Below are positions 1 through 12,215 of a stretch of 64,000 nt of DNA, piece after piece. Positions within the stretch are counted from its first letter, which is position 1. The number at the start of each line of letters is the position of its first letter. Source of the DNA: Prionace glauca (Eukaryota > Chordata > Chondrichthyes > Carcharhiniformes > Carcharhinidae); contig CM075760.1 in the NCBI GenBank assembly GCA_037974335.1, positions 69,606,657-69,670,656 of the forward strand, written 5' to 3'. The position numbers and the translations under genes are program-made. The notes below the pieces were generated by a model, which did not search any database, had not been told where the DNA came from, and saw only the letters and a program-made list of their open reading frames with translations.

Positions 1-2040
1 GAAGACATCCGAAAGTGAAAAATAATTTCGAAGGTAACAATACAAATTACAGAATATATATATATATATATATTCAAACATAACCTAACTGTCAACACTC
101 GTTCTGTGGCGATTTCGTTTTATTTATCTCTGAAACAGATAAGTAATTAATGAGTGGATAGATATTTAGCCTCTGGGAGCCCATCTGGCGATATTGCGAG
201 TACAGAATTCTGTCTCACATTGTCAGTGAATCTGTTGGATGCTTTAAATAAGACAGGTCAATCTTTATCTCTAAAGTCTGTGTCAAATTGACACAGTACA
301 GTGCAATATTCAACTAATAAAATGTATCACAACGGTGGTTGCTTGAAGATATTGTAATGAGCACTGTACGATTATTCAGATATTGACCTGTCCCCGAACA
401 CCAGTGAATCACTGAGAAATTGTTCAAACGGAATATTACTCACACAATAACAGAGCAATTAGATATTTCTCGCAGCTACTTATCGAAATTAGTAAAAATT
501 AAACTTACTGCTCCAATCAAGAATGATTAGTGTCAGACAGGCACACCCATATTATATCGGAATTGATAATATCTCGGCAGGCAACATGTTCAAGGTCGTA
601 TGTTCGATTAACAGAGACAGATGCTGGTGTCATTCAAAGAGACAAATCCCCTGTAACATAAAAAAGAGATGAGATCTGATGAAATATGAACAGATCCGTG
701 GTCTCCTGTCGAATTAATTGAAAGGATCTAATGCAGCATAAATAGAGAGATGGCCGAGAGTGGCATAACGAGAGAAATAACCGAATGTAGTGTAAAAACA
801 GACAAGGCCTACTGTCATATAATTAATGACTGGCTCTGGTACAACACAAATAGGAGTAATAAATAAAGCGGCATTTTATGCAATGTAAACAAATATAAGA
901 TCTGTTGAAATAATGAATCATTTGAGTCACATTCAGTACATAAAGAGACATATCCTAGTGCATTGTAATCAATCTTCTGTATACTGCCCACTTGCCAGTG
1001 AGTAACAGTCTCTTTCTAATGAGTAAAACATTCCCATTCATCACTTTGAGCGTCTGTACTAAATCTCCCATAAACTGCTCAGTTCTAAGGGAACCAAACC
1101 AAGTGTTCAACTGTTCTGATAGTGCAGCTTATACACGATTAACGTCAAGCCCGATATGACCTTCTCTACCTCACCTGTCCCCCCTTGTCATTTCATGAAT
1201 TGATGGAACTTTTACATGGATTCCCATGAATCATTCTCATTCTGTCAGAATAAGATTCAAGGCCAGGAGAAGACTTGCTTCTGACAGTTAAATGGCAGAC
1301 AACATATACATGGTCATGTGTTGAATTAGCAGAGATGGATGTAAATATACAAATCCTGTGTAATATAAACAGAGATGGGATCAGATGTAATAGGATCAGA
1401 TCAGTGATCTACTTGAGTACGAATAGAGAGGAACTAATGTAGCATAAAAAGAGAGATGGCTCAGTGTACATAACGGGAGAAATAACCGAATGTAGCATAA
1501 ATTCATTTGGAATGTATTCGTGCTATAAATGTATAGTGTAATATTGGACATAGATCTCAGAATTTAGGCACACTGAGGTAAATGTCATCATGCCAAAACA
1601 CATCTGTGATCAGTTAAGAATGGAAACAACATAATTTCTGAGTCAAACTGAAATGTATTCAATTCGCACAAGATACCTCACGATCCAACCTGTGACCCAG
1701 TCCTGAATGTTCAATTATTCCATTAATAAATGTGATGATATTTCAGTCTCGGGGGTAGTATAGCAATATCATTATTAAGCTAGTATTCCAGAAGCTTGGG
1801 ACAGGAGTTCCAGTTCCACCCTGGCAGCTGAGGAATTTCAGCTCAGTTTATTGATAAAGACATCGTGTGTATTTAAAGGTTTGAAGTTTATTTCTTCGTC
1901 ACAAATGGGTTTACATTCACACTGTAATGAAGTTACCGTGAAAATCATATATGGTCAAAGCTCATCTTTTTCTCGGATGTCTTTCAGGGGAGGAAATGTT
2001 ACTTCTTAGTTAAAAGCTACATAAAATTACCAGAAGAAGA
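1..2040. other. AT-rich intergenic DNA, no gene seen
   Basis: No open frame here looks like a protein family. The stretch is AT-rich, with a short TA run at about 55-72. Between about 580 and 1510 there are degenerate copies of a motif resembling TAATATAAACAGAGATGG. A short piece at about 1745-1860 resembles the tRNA-like head of a SINE (a 'pick-one' box followed by a GTTCCA-type B-box). Nothing else could be assigned. Confidence 0.6.
577..1511. repeat. Degenerate short-motif repeat block (AACAGAGATGG family)
   Basis: Two diverged halves, about 590-820 and 1310-1500, share the order of several phrases: 'tgtaa(c/t)ataaa', 'gagatg(a/g)gat', 'aatgtagcataaa', 'gagagatgg' and 'gagaaataaccgaatgtag'. 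Pieces of the same family recur at about 4400-4540 and 16790-16930, and in the opposite orientation at about 16200-16440. The family was not recognised. Confidence 0.45.
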
Positions 2041-3640
2041 AACAAGCCTGAGGTTTCAGAGATTTTTAAAATTCAACAAAAAAAAGTCCAAATAATCGAG
2101 GGGGAAATAGAAAATGGAAGTAAAATTGCAGGGAACATAAAAATTAATTATAACCGTTTATATCAATATCTGAAGAGAGAAGGATTGGTTAAGTTAAATG
2201 TAAATCCCTTAGAGCCCGAATCCTGGGAATGTATATTGGGGAATAAAGAAATATTGAATGAATAGAACACTAAGTTTGACACTACCTTCACACAAGTATC
2301 ATCCCAGAAATGTTCGGGAACCAAGGGGGTAGTTGTAAGACGGTATTGAGGGAAACCAGTATTAGTAAAAGCATTCTGGGGAAAATAATAGGGTGAAATT
2401 CTGGTTGGTCATTCGGGCCTGGTAATCCCAGAATATGGAAGGAAATGGGCCAGGAAATGTTAGATACATTGCTGCCCATCTTCTAAAATTCTATACAGGC
2501 CGAAACAGTTCCTACAGGTAATGTAACCCCGATATATACAGAGAAAGATAGAATAAAACTGATAAATTACAGACTGATTTCAGCATCAGTTAGAGATTGT
2601 TATCAAATCCATGATAGGAAAATATTTGGAAAGCATGGACGGAGTTTGATGAAACCAGTGTGGGTTTAAGAAAGACATGTTTATCTTAACAAAACTACTT
2701 GCATTTTTTAAGAGTATAAATCATAGGTGGGGAAGGGAGGGGGGGGGTTCTTTCAGGTAGGGAGGGGGAGGGATGCAACCAGTTTACGTGGTGTATTTGC
2801 ACTTTCAGAAGGCTCTTCATAAAATATTGGTAGGCCCAATGAAAGCACGTGAGATGGGGAGTGATATGTTGGCCTCGGTATAGAATTCATTGACAGATAA
2901 GAAACAGAGAGTGGAAATAAATGGGTCTTCTTCCGAGTGACGGTCAGCTAACAGTGGGGTACCGCAGGGTCCCAAATGTTAAATGTTCATTTGTCACAAA
3001 TAAGCGTATGTTAACACTGCAATGAAGTTACTTAGAAAATCCCCATGAGTCGCCCACACTCCGGGGCCTGTTCGGGTTACACTGAGGGAGAATTTAACAC
3101 GGCCCAATGCACCCTGACCAGAACATCTTTTGAACTATGGGAGGAAATCGGAGCACCCGGAAGAAACCCATATAGGCACGGGGAGAACGTGCAGACTCTG
3201 TACAGACAGTGACCCATGCCAGGAATCGAACCCAGATCCCTGGCGCTGTGCCACTGTGGGATCTGGATGAGAGACAAATATAACATGTCCAAAAGGATTG
3301 GTGATACGGAACTGGGGGGAATTGTGAGCTGTGAAGAGGATGGGTGGTGGTGGGATGGGGGGCTTCAATGTAATCTGGACAAGTTGTTTGAATGGGAGGG
3401 CACATGGAATTTAGAGTACAATGTAGCTAAATGTGCAGTTATATACTGGTGTGTAAAGCAGAAAGCAACATATATGGGGAAGTGTAATGTACAAATGGAT
3501 CTGTGTGTCCTTGTACACCAGTTAATGAAATTGGAGAGACATATACAGCCAACAGTTTGGAAAACTTTCATTGCAAGAAGATTGGAGTTTGGAATTAGGG
3601 AGGTATTCCTGTGGTTCTGCTGGTTCTTCATCTGACCACC
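2041..3640 (+). mobile_element. Old CR1-like LINE ORF2 fragment, plus strand
   Basis: The stretch follows the order of a shark CR1-like ORF2 (reverse transcriptase region) as heavily decayed DNA. Recognisable phrases include one equivalent to 'ACAGTGGGGTACCGCAGGGTCCC', the SGVPQGS motif, at about 2950-2973, followed after an interruption by reverse-transcriptase thumb-like text. A SINE in the opposite orientation splits it at about 2985-3252. Many stops and frameshifts make it an old copy. Confidence 0.6.
2985..3252 (-). mobile_element. tRNA-headed SINE nested in the LINE
   Basis: Read on the minus strand, this has a tRNA-like head with the B-box-like phrase GGTTCGATTCC at about 3220-3232. 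The usual body follows (gtctgtacagagtctgcacgttctcc..., gctccgatttcctcc), then the tail 'cattgcagtgttaacatacgcttatttgtgac'. This is a common elasmobranch SINE layout. It interrupts the LINE at 2041-3640, so it is the younger of the two. Confidence 0.75.
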
Positions 3641-3764
3641 CGTGGTGTAGTACATGGAGTTCTGATCTCACTCAATAAGAAAGGGTCTGGGGAGAATACA
3701 GTTGATACCAAGATTATTGGGACTGCCCTATGAGGCGAGATTGATTTGACTGGGTCTTTATTCG

Positions 3765-3905
3765 CTTGACTCACCTGATGAAGGAGCAGTGCTCCGAAAG
3801 CTTGTGATTCCAAATAAACATGTTACACTTTAACCTGGTGTTGTGAGATTTCATTCTGTGCCCACACCAGTCCATCACCGGCATCTCCACCTCATGTATT
3901 CACTT
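3765..3905 (-). mobile_element. Short SINE-like repeat ('gatgccggtgatggactgg' family)
   Basis: On the minus strand it reads from 'gaggtggagatgccggtgatggac' through 'caacaccaggttaaag' to 'cacaagctttcggagc...catcaggtga'. The same unit occurs at 33868-33990, 46395-46556, 53400-53490 and 60149-60240. A scrap of LINE 3' end (about 3900-3960, plus) follows directly. Confidence 0.7.
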
Positions 3906-3979
3906 GAGTTTAGAAGGATGACAGGAGATCTGATTGAAACCCATAAAATTGTGATTGAACCATATAAAACATATAACAT

Positions 3980-4345
3980 GAGGGCGGGGCGGTGGCACAG
4001 TGGCTGGCACTGCTGCCTCGATTCCCACAGTAGGAATTGAGACTCAGCCAGATTAAAGTTTTTAAAATTACTTATTAGTGTCACAAGTAGGTTTCCATTA
4101 ACAATGCAATTATGTTAATGTGAAGATCCCCTAGTCGCCTGTTCGGGGAGAATTTAGGGGAGAATTTAGCCTGGCCAAAACGGACCTAAACAGCAAATCT
4201 TTCGGACTGTGTGAAGAAAGCGGAGGATCCGGATGAAACTCACCCAGACACAGGGAGAACTTGCAGACGCCAACAGACAGTCCCCATAGCTGGGAATTGA
4301 AGCCGGGTCCCTGGTGATATTAGACAGCAGTGATAACTATTGTGT
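3980..4345 (-). mobile_element. tRNA-headed SINE pieces
   Basis: About 3985-4035 is a plus-strand SINE head (GGGGCGGTGGCACAGTGG). About 4065-4345 is a SINE body and head read on the minus strand, ending in the tail equivalent of 'gtgacactaataag'. The two may be separate insertions. Confidence 0.65.
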
Positions 4346-5227
4346 CACCGTGCCGTCATCTTAACTGAAGCATAGTTCAGTAATCCAGTTTTAACTTCGA
4401 AAGTATCGTCTATCATATAGGAGCAACTGATAATGAGCCGAGTAGAGAACTAAAGGAGATGTTATAATATTATCGAGACGTGGCCTATTGCAATACAAAC
4501 AGAGATGGGAGCTAGTTGAATGTAAGCAGAGATATGACACGGGCTCCCGGGCTCGAATAGCCAACTCCTGTTCCAATCTTATCCTGTGAAAGGCATTGAG
4601 CTGCTTGGAAACTGGCATCTGTGATGCTGGGGACCTCAGGAGGAGGCCGAGATGGAAAATCCTCTCGGCACTTCTGGCGGAAGATTGTAGCAATTGTTTC
4701 AGTTTTGTTCTCCATTTGCTGGATTCCCACATCATTAAGAATTGAGGTTTTATTTGAGGCTCCTGCTGCGGTTAATTGTTTTAATGTCCACCACCATTCG
4801 GAACTGTACGTGGCAGAACTCCAAAGTTAAATCCTACCTGGAAAAATTCGGATCAAGGTGATTGTGTGATGTATACATTGACATGTACTGGTGCAATACC
4901 AGTTTAAACAGCTGCTATATGTTATAATATATTATAATCATGTCTGGGGTCCATTCTAACATATATACATATGGAGGCCAATTCAAAATGAACAGATGCA
5001 GTGTCCAGTGTATTGCAGCAGTTCATGCTTCATGTAATGTAACCCACCAAGATTTATTTCCATCTGCTGGCAAAACATTGTAATTACAGTTAGTGTGAAA
5101 ATATCATTGTCAGGTATGATCTATGGTATCAATGTAACAAGAATTCACATCCATTAATGTCATATCACATCCTCTTCTGCAAGGTGCCAAAATTTATGGT
5201 GCAATGAATTGTACATGTCCGTTGCTG
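4346..5227. other. Intergenic, nothing recognised
   Basis: No gene and no complete repeat was recognised. About 4440-4530 carries the AACAGAGATGG-type motif also found at 577-1511. Confidence 0.5.
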
Positions 5228-6035
5228 AATTATGCAGATTAAGTGGTGTACGGCAGGAATCTGTCTGGGGCCTCAATTATTTACAATATTCATTAAGGGC
5301 TTAGATAATGGACAAAGAGTCAAATATCCAAATGATCAAGATATAATTTGTAGAAGGGACAACGCTAAATTTAGTGGATGCCAAACAGGATTCGGGGTTC
5401 GGCACATAGTTTCTTAAAATGTCACGATCTGCTTCAGAAAACAATCATGAAGACCAATGGAATGCCTCCCTCCATATCCAAAGGACTGGGGGATACGGGG
5501 GCAGATGTTGTGTCCAATTGTGCACAATCCTTGTTCCACCCCAATTAGAGCACTGTGAGCAAGTATGGGCAACATATCTTTGGAAAAATGTTGACTCTGG
5601 ACGGAGTTCAACGCAAGTTGCGAGGAGAGATCAGACGAATTAAGACATTTTTCTCTCGAATTCAGAAGTTTGAAGGCTGTTCTGATAGAAACCAATGAAA
5701 TACCTACAGGGAAGGACTGTTTCCATTAGTTGAAGGTTCGAGGTTAAAAGACAATAGTTGAAAAAAATAGGGAAAGGCCTTTCAGGAGAGTTGATAGAAA
5801 ACATTAGTACATGTCGAGAAAGGTGAATGATTGGAACTCTCTTTGGCAATTGCCGGTGGGAGCTGGTACAATTGTTAGATATAAGTCTGAGGTCTTCTTT
5901 AATTGAACAGGTGTATTAAGAGATATGGACTTAGCGAAGCCAAAATGGATTCAGCCACAGATCAGTCATGATCTTATTAAATGGTGGGGCGAGTTCGAGG
6001 AGCTGAGTGGCCTACTCCTGTGGCTATGTCCCGAT
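5228..6035 (+). mobile_element. Decayed CR1-like LINE 3' part, plus strand
   Basis: The order of LINE ORF2 is visible: a 'ggtgtacggcaggaatctgtc...' block equivalent to SGVPQGSVLGPQ, then 'ccccaattagagcactgtgagcaagtatgggc' equivalent to RPQLEYCVQFW. It ends in the LINE 3' terminal phrase 'cagtcatgatcttattaaatgg...ggcctactcctg'. It is too diverged to keep a long frame. Confidence 0.65.
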
Positions 6036-6435
6036 GTTGCCAGGGCAGTATCAGATGAAAATGGCTCAATCCATGGGAATGTATTTTTGTTGATTTTGGT
6101 TAAAAGGAGGGATGTTGCCCAGGGAGCTGTTGGAGACCACGGGGCCTTTAATGTCCACCTCAGCAAACATGGCGTTGGGGAAAATGTTCGTCATTCCATT
6201 TGAAATTTAGTTGTGTCTCTGAAGACTCCCAGGAAGCCAAGATGTAGTTTTAAGTTGAAAGAAAATGTGTGTGTGTGTGTGTGTGTGTGTGAAAGGGAAA
6301 CAATTTGTGGGGAAGAATGAGAACGACAGAATATGTGTGTGTGCGTCTTTGTGTGTTGTCTGATAGATGTCATATAATTTACAAATCAACATCACAATTA
6401 AAACCGGCATCCTTCCATTTCCAATAGAAAAGTTG
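6036..6435. other. Intergenic with GT microsatellites
   Basis: No gene is supported. A (GT)n run lies at about 6265-6292 and a shorter GT-rich run at about 6333-6357. Confidence 0.5.
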
Positions 6436-7850
6436 GAATCACAGTAAACACATGTCCACGGTCGGCAAGTGGGAGGCTTTCAAGGGAAAACTGAAAAGGT
6501 TGCAGGAAAGACATGTCCCGGTTAAGAGGAAGGATGGAAAAGGTAGGATTAGAGAGCTATGGATCAGCCATGATCTTATTGAATGGCGGGGCAGGCTCGA
6601 AGGGCCAGATGGCCTACTCCTGCTCCTATTTCTTATGTTCTTATGATTACAGGTGATATTGAGGACTTGGTCAGGAAGCAGAGAGAGGCATATGTTAGGT
6701 CTAAGCATCTGGGAACGGAGAGAGCACTGGAGGAATATAGAGAGAGTAGGAGGGAGCTCAAACGGGGAGTTAGAAGTGCGAAAAGGGGGCGTGAAATGAC
6801 TTTGACGGAAAGGATTAAGGAAAATCCAAAGGCATTTTACTTTTACATTGGATCAAAGGATGGTTGGAGGGAAAATCGGTCCTCTGAGGGACAAAAGAGG
6901 GGAACTGTGCTTAGAGTTTGAGGGAATGGGGAGATCCTGAATGAATACTTTGCGTCGGTTTTCACGAAGGAGAGGGGTTTGGTGTCTTGTAATGTCTTGG
7001 AGGGAGCTGTAGACCAGTTGAAGGAAATATCCATTACGAGGGAGGAAGTATAAGGGTTTTTAGGTAGCATAAGAACTGATAAAGCTCCGGGGCCTGATGG
7101 CATTTATCCCAGGCTGCTTAGGGAGGTGAGAGATGAAATTGCTAGGCCTCTGACACAAATTTTTGTCTCTTCTTTGGACACAGGTGAGGTCCCAGAGGAC
7201 TGGAGGGTAGTTAATGTGGTACCGCTGTTTAAAAAGGGCAGTCGGGATAACCCTGGTAATTATAGCCCAGTGAGTTTGACATCAGTGGTAGGTAAGTTGT
7301 TGGAAAAAAATCTTAGGGATAGGATGTCTATGCATTTGGAGCATTGCGATCTGATTAGGGATACGGAGCATGGCTTTGTTAAGGGGAGGTCTTGCCTTAC
7401 GAATCTGGTACAATTTTTTGAGGAGGTGACAAAAACGGTTGACGAAGGACAAGCCGTTGATGTCGTCTACATGGATTTCAGTAAGGCGTTTGATAAAGTC
7501 CCTCATGGTAGGTTGGTTGAAAAGGTTAAGGCTCATGGGACTCAGGGACAAGTATCTAGATGGATTCAAAACTGTCTAGTTAACAGGAGACAGAGAATAG
7601 TAGTGGAAGGGTCCTTTTCTAGCTGGAGGTCTGTCACCAGTGGTGTGCCGCAGGGCTCAGTACTGGGACCTCTTCTATTCGTAATATATATAAATGACTT
7701 GGAAGAGGGCGTACGTGGTGTGATCAGCAAATTTGCAGATGACACAAAGATGGCAGGATTGGAACAGTGTCTGGCAATACAGCAGGGTATAGATAGGCTG
7801 GTATATTGGGCAGATAAATGGCAGATGGAATTTAATCCTGATAAATGCGA
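6436..7850 (+). mobile_element. CR1-like LINE ORF2 fragment, plus strand
   Basis: The linker between endonuclease and reverse transcriptase begins at 6452 and reverse transcriptase follows. From 7126 an open stretch of about 240 codons contains EVPEDWRVVNVVPLFKKG, a YMDFSKAFDKVPH block, SGVPQGSVLGPLLF and KFADDTKMAG, the FADD catalytic motif. At about 6561-6652 a short LINE 3' end ('ggcggggcaggctcgaaggg...') interrupts the frame. The copy is cut at about 7850 by a LINE in the opposite orientation. It lacks ORF1, endonuclease and its own 3' end. It is a dead fragment but moderately young, judging from the long frame. Confidence 0.85.
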
Positions 7851-8965
7851 GCCTGCCCCGCCATTCAATAAGATCATGGCTGATCTGTCGTGGCTCAGCT
7901 CCACTTTCCCGCCCTTTCCCCATAATCCTTAATCCCCTCTCTTATCAAAAACCCATCAAACCGTTTCTTAAAAATATTTAGCGAGGCAGCCTCCACCACT
8001 TCAACGGGCAGAGAATTCCAGAGATTCACCACCCTTTGAGTGAAGAAGTTCCTCCTCAACTCTGTTCTAAACCGCCTCCCCTTTATCTTGAGGCTGTGCC
8101 CCCTAGTCCTACTGTCTTTTTTGAGCGGGAAGAGTCTCTCCACCTCTATCCTATCCATCCCATTCATCATCTTATACGTCTCAATGAGATCTCCCCTCAT
8201 TCTTCTAAACTCTAACGAGTACAAGCCTAGTTTATTCAGCCTCTCCTCATAGCTCAATCCCCTCAACTCCGGTATCAGCCGAGTAAACCTCCTCTGCACT
8301 CCCTCCAGGGCCAAAACATCCTTGCGCAGGTGCGGCGCCCAAAACTGCACACAGTACTCCAGCTGCGGCCTCACCAATGCCCTATACAGCTGCAGCAAGA
8401 CCTCCCTACTTTTATATTCAATCCCCCTCGCTATGAAGGCCAGCATCCCATTCGCCTTCCTGACCACCTGCTGCACCTGCAAGCTGGGTTTTTGCGACTC
8501 ATGCACAACGACCCCGAGGTCCCTCTGCACCGTCGCCTGCTGCAGTTTTTCGCCCCGTAAGTAATAGTCCTTCCTACCATTCCTCCTACCAAAGTGGACC
8601 ACCTCACACTTGCCAACATTAAATTCCATTTGCCATTTCCTGACCCATTCGCCCAGCCTATCTAGATCCTTCTGCAGACTCTCCACACCCTCCGCACAAT
8701 TTGCCTTTCCACCAATCTTGGTGTCATCAGCAAATTTCGACACCCTGCACTCGGTTCCCTCCTCCAGATCATCTATATAAATGGTAAATAGCTGAGGCCC
8801 CAGCACCGACCCCTGGGGCACCCCACTAGTCACCAACCGCCAATCCGAATAGCACCCATTGACCCCCACTCTCTGCCTCCTATTTGACAACCAATCCTCT
8901 AGGTGATATTTCCTGGTAATTGTTACCCCTGTCCTTGCAAATAGCAACCCACCGTGTGGCTGCCT
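7851..8965 (-). mobile_element. CR1-like LINE 3' part, minus strand
   Basis: The minus-strand frame 9148-7895 covers the C-terminal two-fifths of ORF2. It includes TSGVPQGSVLGPQLF, SKFADDTKIGG, KWQMEFNVGKCEVVHFG, VRPQLEYCVQFW and FTQRVVNLWNSLPVEVVEAA. The LINE 3' terminal phrase lies at about 7851-7890. The element is 5' truncated, as is usual for LINEs, and inserted in the opposite direction into the LINE at 6436-7850. Confidence 0.88.
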
Positions 8966-9486
8966 AAGGAGCCTTGGTGAGGTTCGGAAGTGAAACTTGT
9001 AGATGGTACATAATGATGCTCTGTGTGGTGAAGGGAGTGAGCATTTGCAAATCCTATACCTGTCAAGCCGGCTGCTTTGGCCTGAATGGGATGAAGATTT
9101 TTGAATGCTGTTTGAGCTGTACCTATTCAAGTAAGTGGAGAGAACCATTTTTTCCCCTAATATGTGTCGTGCAGGTGGTGCACAGGTTTGGGGAGTTACG
9201 GGGTGGGTTACTCACAGCAGGCTGAGTTGATATTCCAGCTGGAGCATGTATATACCCAGCTAACATAGCGATTAGCCAATGGTAACCTCGAAGATGTTGA
9301 TAATTATTGATTCAGTGTTGCAATATCATTGAGTGACAAGGGGCAACGGTCAGATTCCCCCTTTTTGGAGGTGGTCATCGCCTGACGCCAATATTACCAA
9401 TAATTATCCACTCACAAAAATAAATAGGAAAAATTCACAAAAGTAAATAAATAAAAAATAAATAAATTCTCAAAAATAAATAATAA
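8966..9486. other. Intergenic, AT-rich
   Basis: No gene was seen. An AAATAAATAAA-rich run lies at about 9417-9485, directly before the next LINE fragment. Confidence 0.5.
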
Positions 9487-10031
9487 TAGGAGGCATTACT
9501 ATTTAAAGGGCGAAAAGCTGCAGCATGCTACGGAGCAGAGGGACCAGGGGGTCCTTGTGCATGAGTCGCAAAAACCCAGTCTGCAGGTGCAGCAGGTGGT
9601 CAGGAAAGCAAATGGGATGTTGGCCTTCATAGCGAGGGGGATTGAATATAAAAGCGGGGAGGTCTTGCTGCAACTGTATAGGGTACTGGTGAGGCCACAG
9701 CTGGAGTACTGTGTGCAGTTTTGGTCGCTGCACTTGTGCAAGGATATTTTGGCCTTGGAGGGAGTGCAGAGGAGGTTCACTAGGCTGATACCAGAGATGA
9801 GGGGGTTGGACTATGAAGAGAGGCTGAATAGACTGGGTTTGTACTCGTTGGAGTTTAGAAGGATGAGGGGGGATCTTACAGAGACGTATGAGATAATGAA
9901 AGGGATGGATAGGGGAGAAGTAGAGAGATTCTTCCCGCTCAAAAAGGACTAGAGGGCACAGCCTCAAGATAAGGGGGTTTAGAATGGAGTTGAGGAGGAA
10001 CTTCTTCACTCAAAGTGTGGTGAATCTCTGG
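9487..10031 (+). mobile_element. CR1-like LINE 3' ORF2 fragment, plus strand
   Basis: It encodes ESQKPSLQVQQVVRKANGML, RPQLEYCVQFW, VQRRFTRLIPEMRGLDYEER and LGLYSLEFRRMRGDL, matching the LINE at 7851-8965 read in the other direction. The two form an inverted pair about 0.5 kb apart. It is 5' truncated and ends in the (ATTAA)n run at about 10032-10062. Confidence 0.85.
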
Positions 10032-10062
10032 AATTAAATTAAATTAAATTAAATTAAATTGA
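10032..10062. repeat. (ATTAA)n microsatellite
   Basis: About five tandem 5-bp units, 'attaaattaaattaaatt', sit at the end of the LINE fragment. Confidence 0.85.
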
Positions 10063-11605
10063 GATTAAATCCGACCATGGCAGCAGGTGGAATTTGAATT
10101 CAATCAATAAATTTTGATTCATACTGATAGTGACGAGATAACCCTCTGATTCCCCAATGAAGGACATGTGCCATCCCTACTTGGCCTCAGCAGGGTGTAA
10201 CTCAAGATGGACTGCCATATATATAACTGGGCAATGCCTTCTGAGATGCCCTAACACACCACTCAGCTGAAAAGGAATTAAGCACAGGAAACAAATGTTG
10301 TTCTTTCCAGAGACCCCCACGTCCCATGGAAGAATAAAGTGAAATAAAACACCAGCCTACATATTTATGCAGTATAAGATATATCACCTCTCTGAATCAA
10401 CACTCACAATCTGCCTGTATTTATTTCTATCCATCCATCACAGTGTATTTTTGGGTTGGAGAGATCATCATTGTTACTAACAAGGTGCCAGAGAATCTGG
10501 GTAGCTTTTTTTTCCAGTGAAATGGGAAGCATTTATGTAGGTTTACAGCTTTAAAAAATAATAATTAAGTTGCCTCGAGTTGTTGCTGGGCAGATTTGTT
10601 TATAAATAGGCTCTATTGACAATGCTAAGAGTTTGAAGTTGGCTTGCAGCCAACTGTTCAGTACTGAGGAAACAGATCTTTGACTTACTGAACAAACACC
10701 GTCAGATGCTTCCTGTAAATATCTTGGGGTAGTTGGCAGCAGGTTGGACTGCTGCCAAATACTGCGTGGGACAGATTAGCGCGAATATGTAAGGATTAAA
10801 TGGGACTTATCCAGTTATACAATAAATGCTTGATTCCCATAATAAAGAAAGGTTTTTAAATGGTATTCCTTCCAAGCAAATATTTTAAAGGGCTGCACTG
10901 TGATTAAACAGTATGGGGAACGAGGAAATTGGCCGGATGCTATTTCATTTGTCTAACTTCCAAATAAATGTCCTTCCAACAATTAAAGCCACTTTGTGAG
11001 TAACTTCATGATCTGCAAGGAAGAGATTTGACCTCTCCACCGCCTCAGTCCAATGAGATCAGTGCAATGGCCCCAAAATGAAAATAATTAAAAGTAAATT
11101 AAAATCAAAAATTGTCTTGAAAAGCGCAGATACCTGGAATACTCTAAGCGTTCTGCACCTCTTTAAAAAGACAACCTCTCTTATCCCTGATCAGCACCAT
11201 GTTCTGTTGTCCAGCACAATCTGATTTCGATTATTTAACAGTCGCTCTCATAGCTGCCAATGAGTGAAGAAACGGCCTGGTTTAGTGGAAGACAAAACAT
11301 TTATTTTTGTGATATTGTGCAATATGCCACAAAGTCCTCATATCCTGAGTTCCCACTACCAGTGAATGTTCTACAGCCGGTGGCCAATAAAATGAGCAGC
11401 AATGATTTGGATGTTGACAAAGAACTTTCCTGATCACCGTGTCCATTCGGATTCTATAAATCCTCTGTCAAAGGTTGATGTCGATGTCATGTTTCCCTGT
11501 CAGCTCATATAATTATAAGTCCACCAGTTTTCTTTCAGTGTTAATTTTCACAGGGTAAAGGAGCCGTTGGGGAAATCTAACGTGAAATATTGCATCACAT
11601 GAGGA
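10063..11605 (+). repeat. V-upstream flank, duplicate copy 1
   Basis: This block matches 19260-20850 in the same orientation. Shared phrases in the same order are 'ctctgattccccaatg(a/g)agga', 'cccatggaa(a/g)gataaa', 'cagtctgcctgt', 'catcattgtt', 'gctgccaaatactg', 'ctgattagcaccgtgttct' and 'cctctcatagctgccaatg'. The first 150 bp are part of a SINE found in both copies. No gene lies inside. It leads to the V pseudogene as copy 2 leads to the intact V. Confidence 0.75.
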
Positions 11606-11619
11606 TTGTCCTTTTTGAA

Positions 11620-11932
11620 TTAATTTGTGGATGGCACAGTGGCATATATGTTAGGGTTTCTGCCTCAAAGTACCAGGATACCCGGGTTCAACTCCCGGTT
11701 TGGGTCTGTCTGTGTGGATTCTGCATATTCTCCAATTGCTTTCTCATTTACTCACATTGTTCAAGGATATGCCGCTTTGGTTGATCCACGATGATGAATT
11801 GTCCAATCGTGTCAGGAGAATTAGCAGGGAATATACGTGGGGTGATGGGGATAGACTGAGGTGGGAATGTTGCGGGTTTGGGCCTGTTAGGCCAAAAGGC
11901 CTTCTTCTGCTCTGTAATGATTCTATGGACAT
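11620..11932 (+). mobile_element. tRNA-headed SINE, plus strand
   Basis: Head 'ggcacagtggcatatatgttagggtttctgcc' with a B-box-like GGGTTCAACTCCC at about 11684-11696, then the body, then the tail '...ggccttcttctgctctgtaatgattctatg'. It interrupts the duplicated V flank. Confidence 0.75.
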
Positions 11933-11934
11933 GG

Positions 11935-12215
11935 GCACCTTTGACTGTTCAGAATTTATTGCCTACTTCTTGTCCGAGGGCAGTGAGAGCCAATCACATT
12001 GCTGTGGCTCTTGGATCAAACATAGGCCAGACCAGGTAAGGACGGCAGATTCCCTTCTCTAAAATACATTAGTGAAGCAGGTAGGTTTTTACACAATCGA
12101 CAATGATATCATGGCCATAAGTGGATTCTTATTTCCAGATGCTTTTTTTTTTACTGAATTTAAATCCCACCATCTGTGGTGGTGGGATTCGAAGTCGGGT
12201 CCTGAGAACATTAGT
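11935..12215 (-). mobile_element. Second SINE type, minus strand
   Basis: It has the phrases 'catgtaggccagaccgggtaagg...', 'catggccataagtgg' and 'gtggtgggattcgaagtcgggtcctgagaacatta'. The last is the reverse complement of a tRNA B-box head. The same family occurs at 35775-36060 (minus) and 59814-60260 (plus). Confidence 0.65.

Noticed and set aside
3216-3635. 139-codon plus-strand frame
   Set aside because: It joins the head of a minus-strand SINE to decayed LINE text. No protein family fits.
7126-7932. 268-codon plus-strand frame as a possible host gene
   Set aside because: It encodes the reverse-transcriptase part of a CR1-like LINE (SGVPQGS, FADD) and runs out into a second LINE at its end.
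7895-9148. 417-codon minus-strand frame as a host gene
   Set aside because: It is the C-terminal part of LINE ORF2. The last about 60 codons at the high-coordinate end are unrelated read-in.
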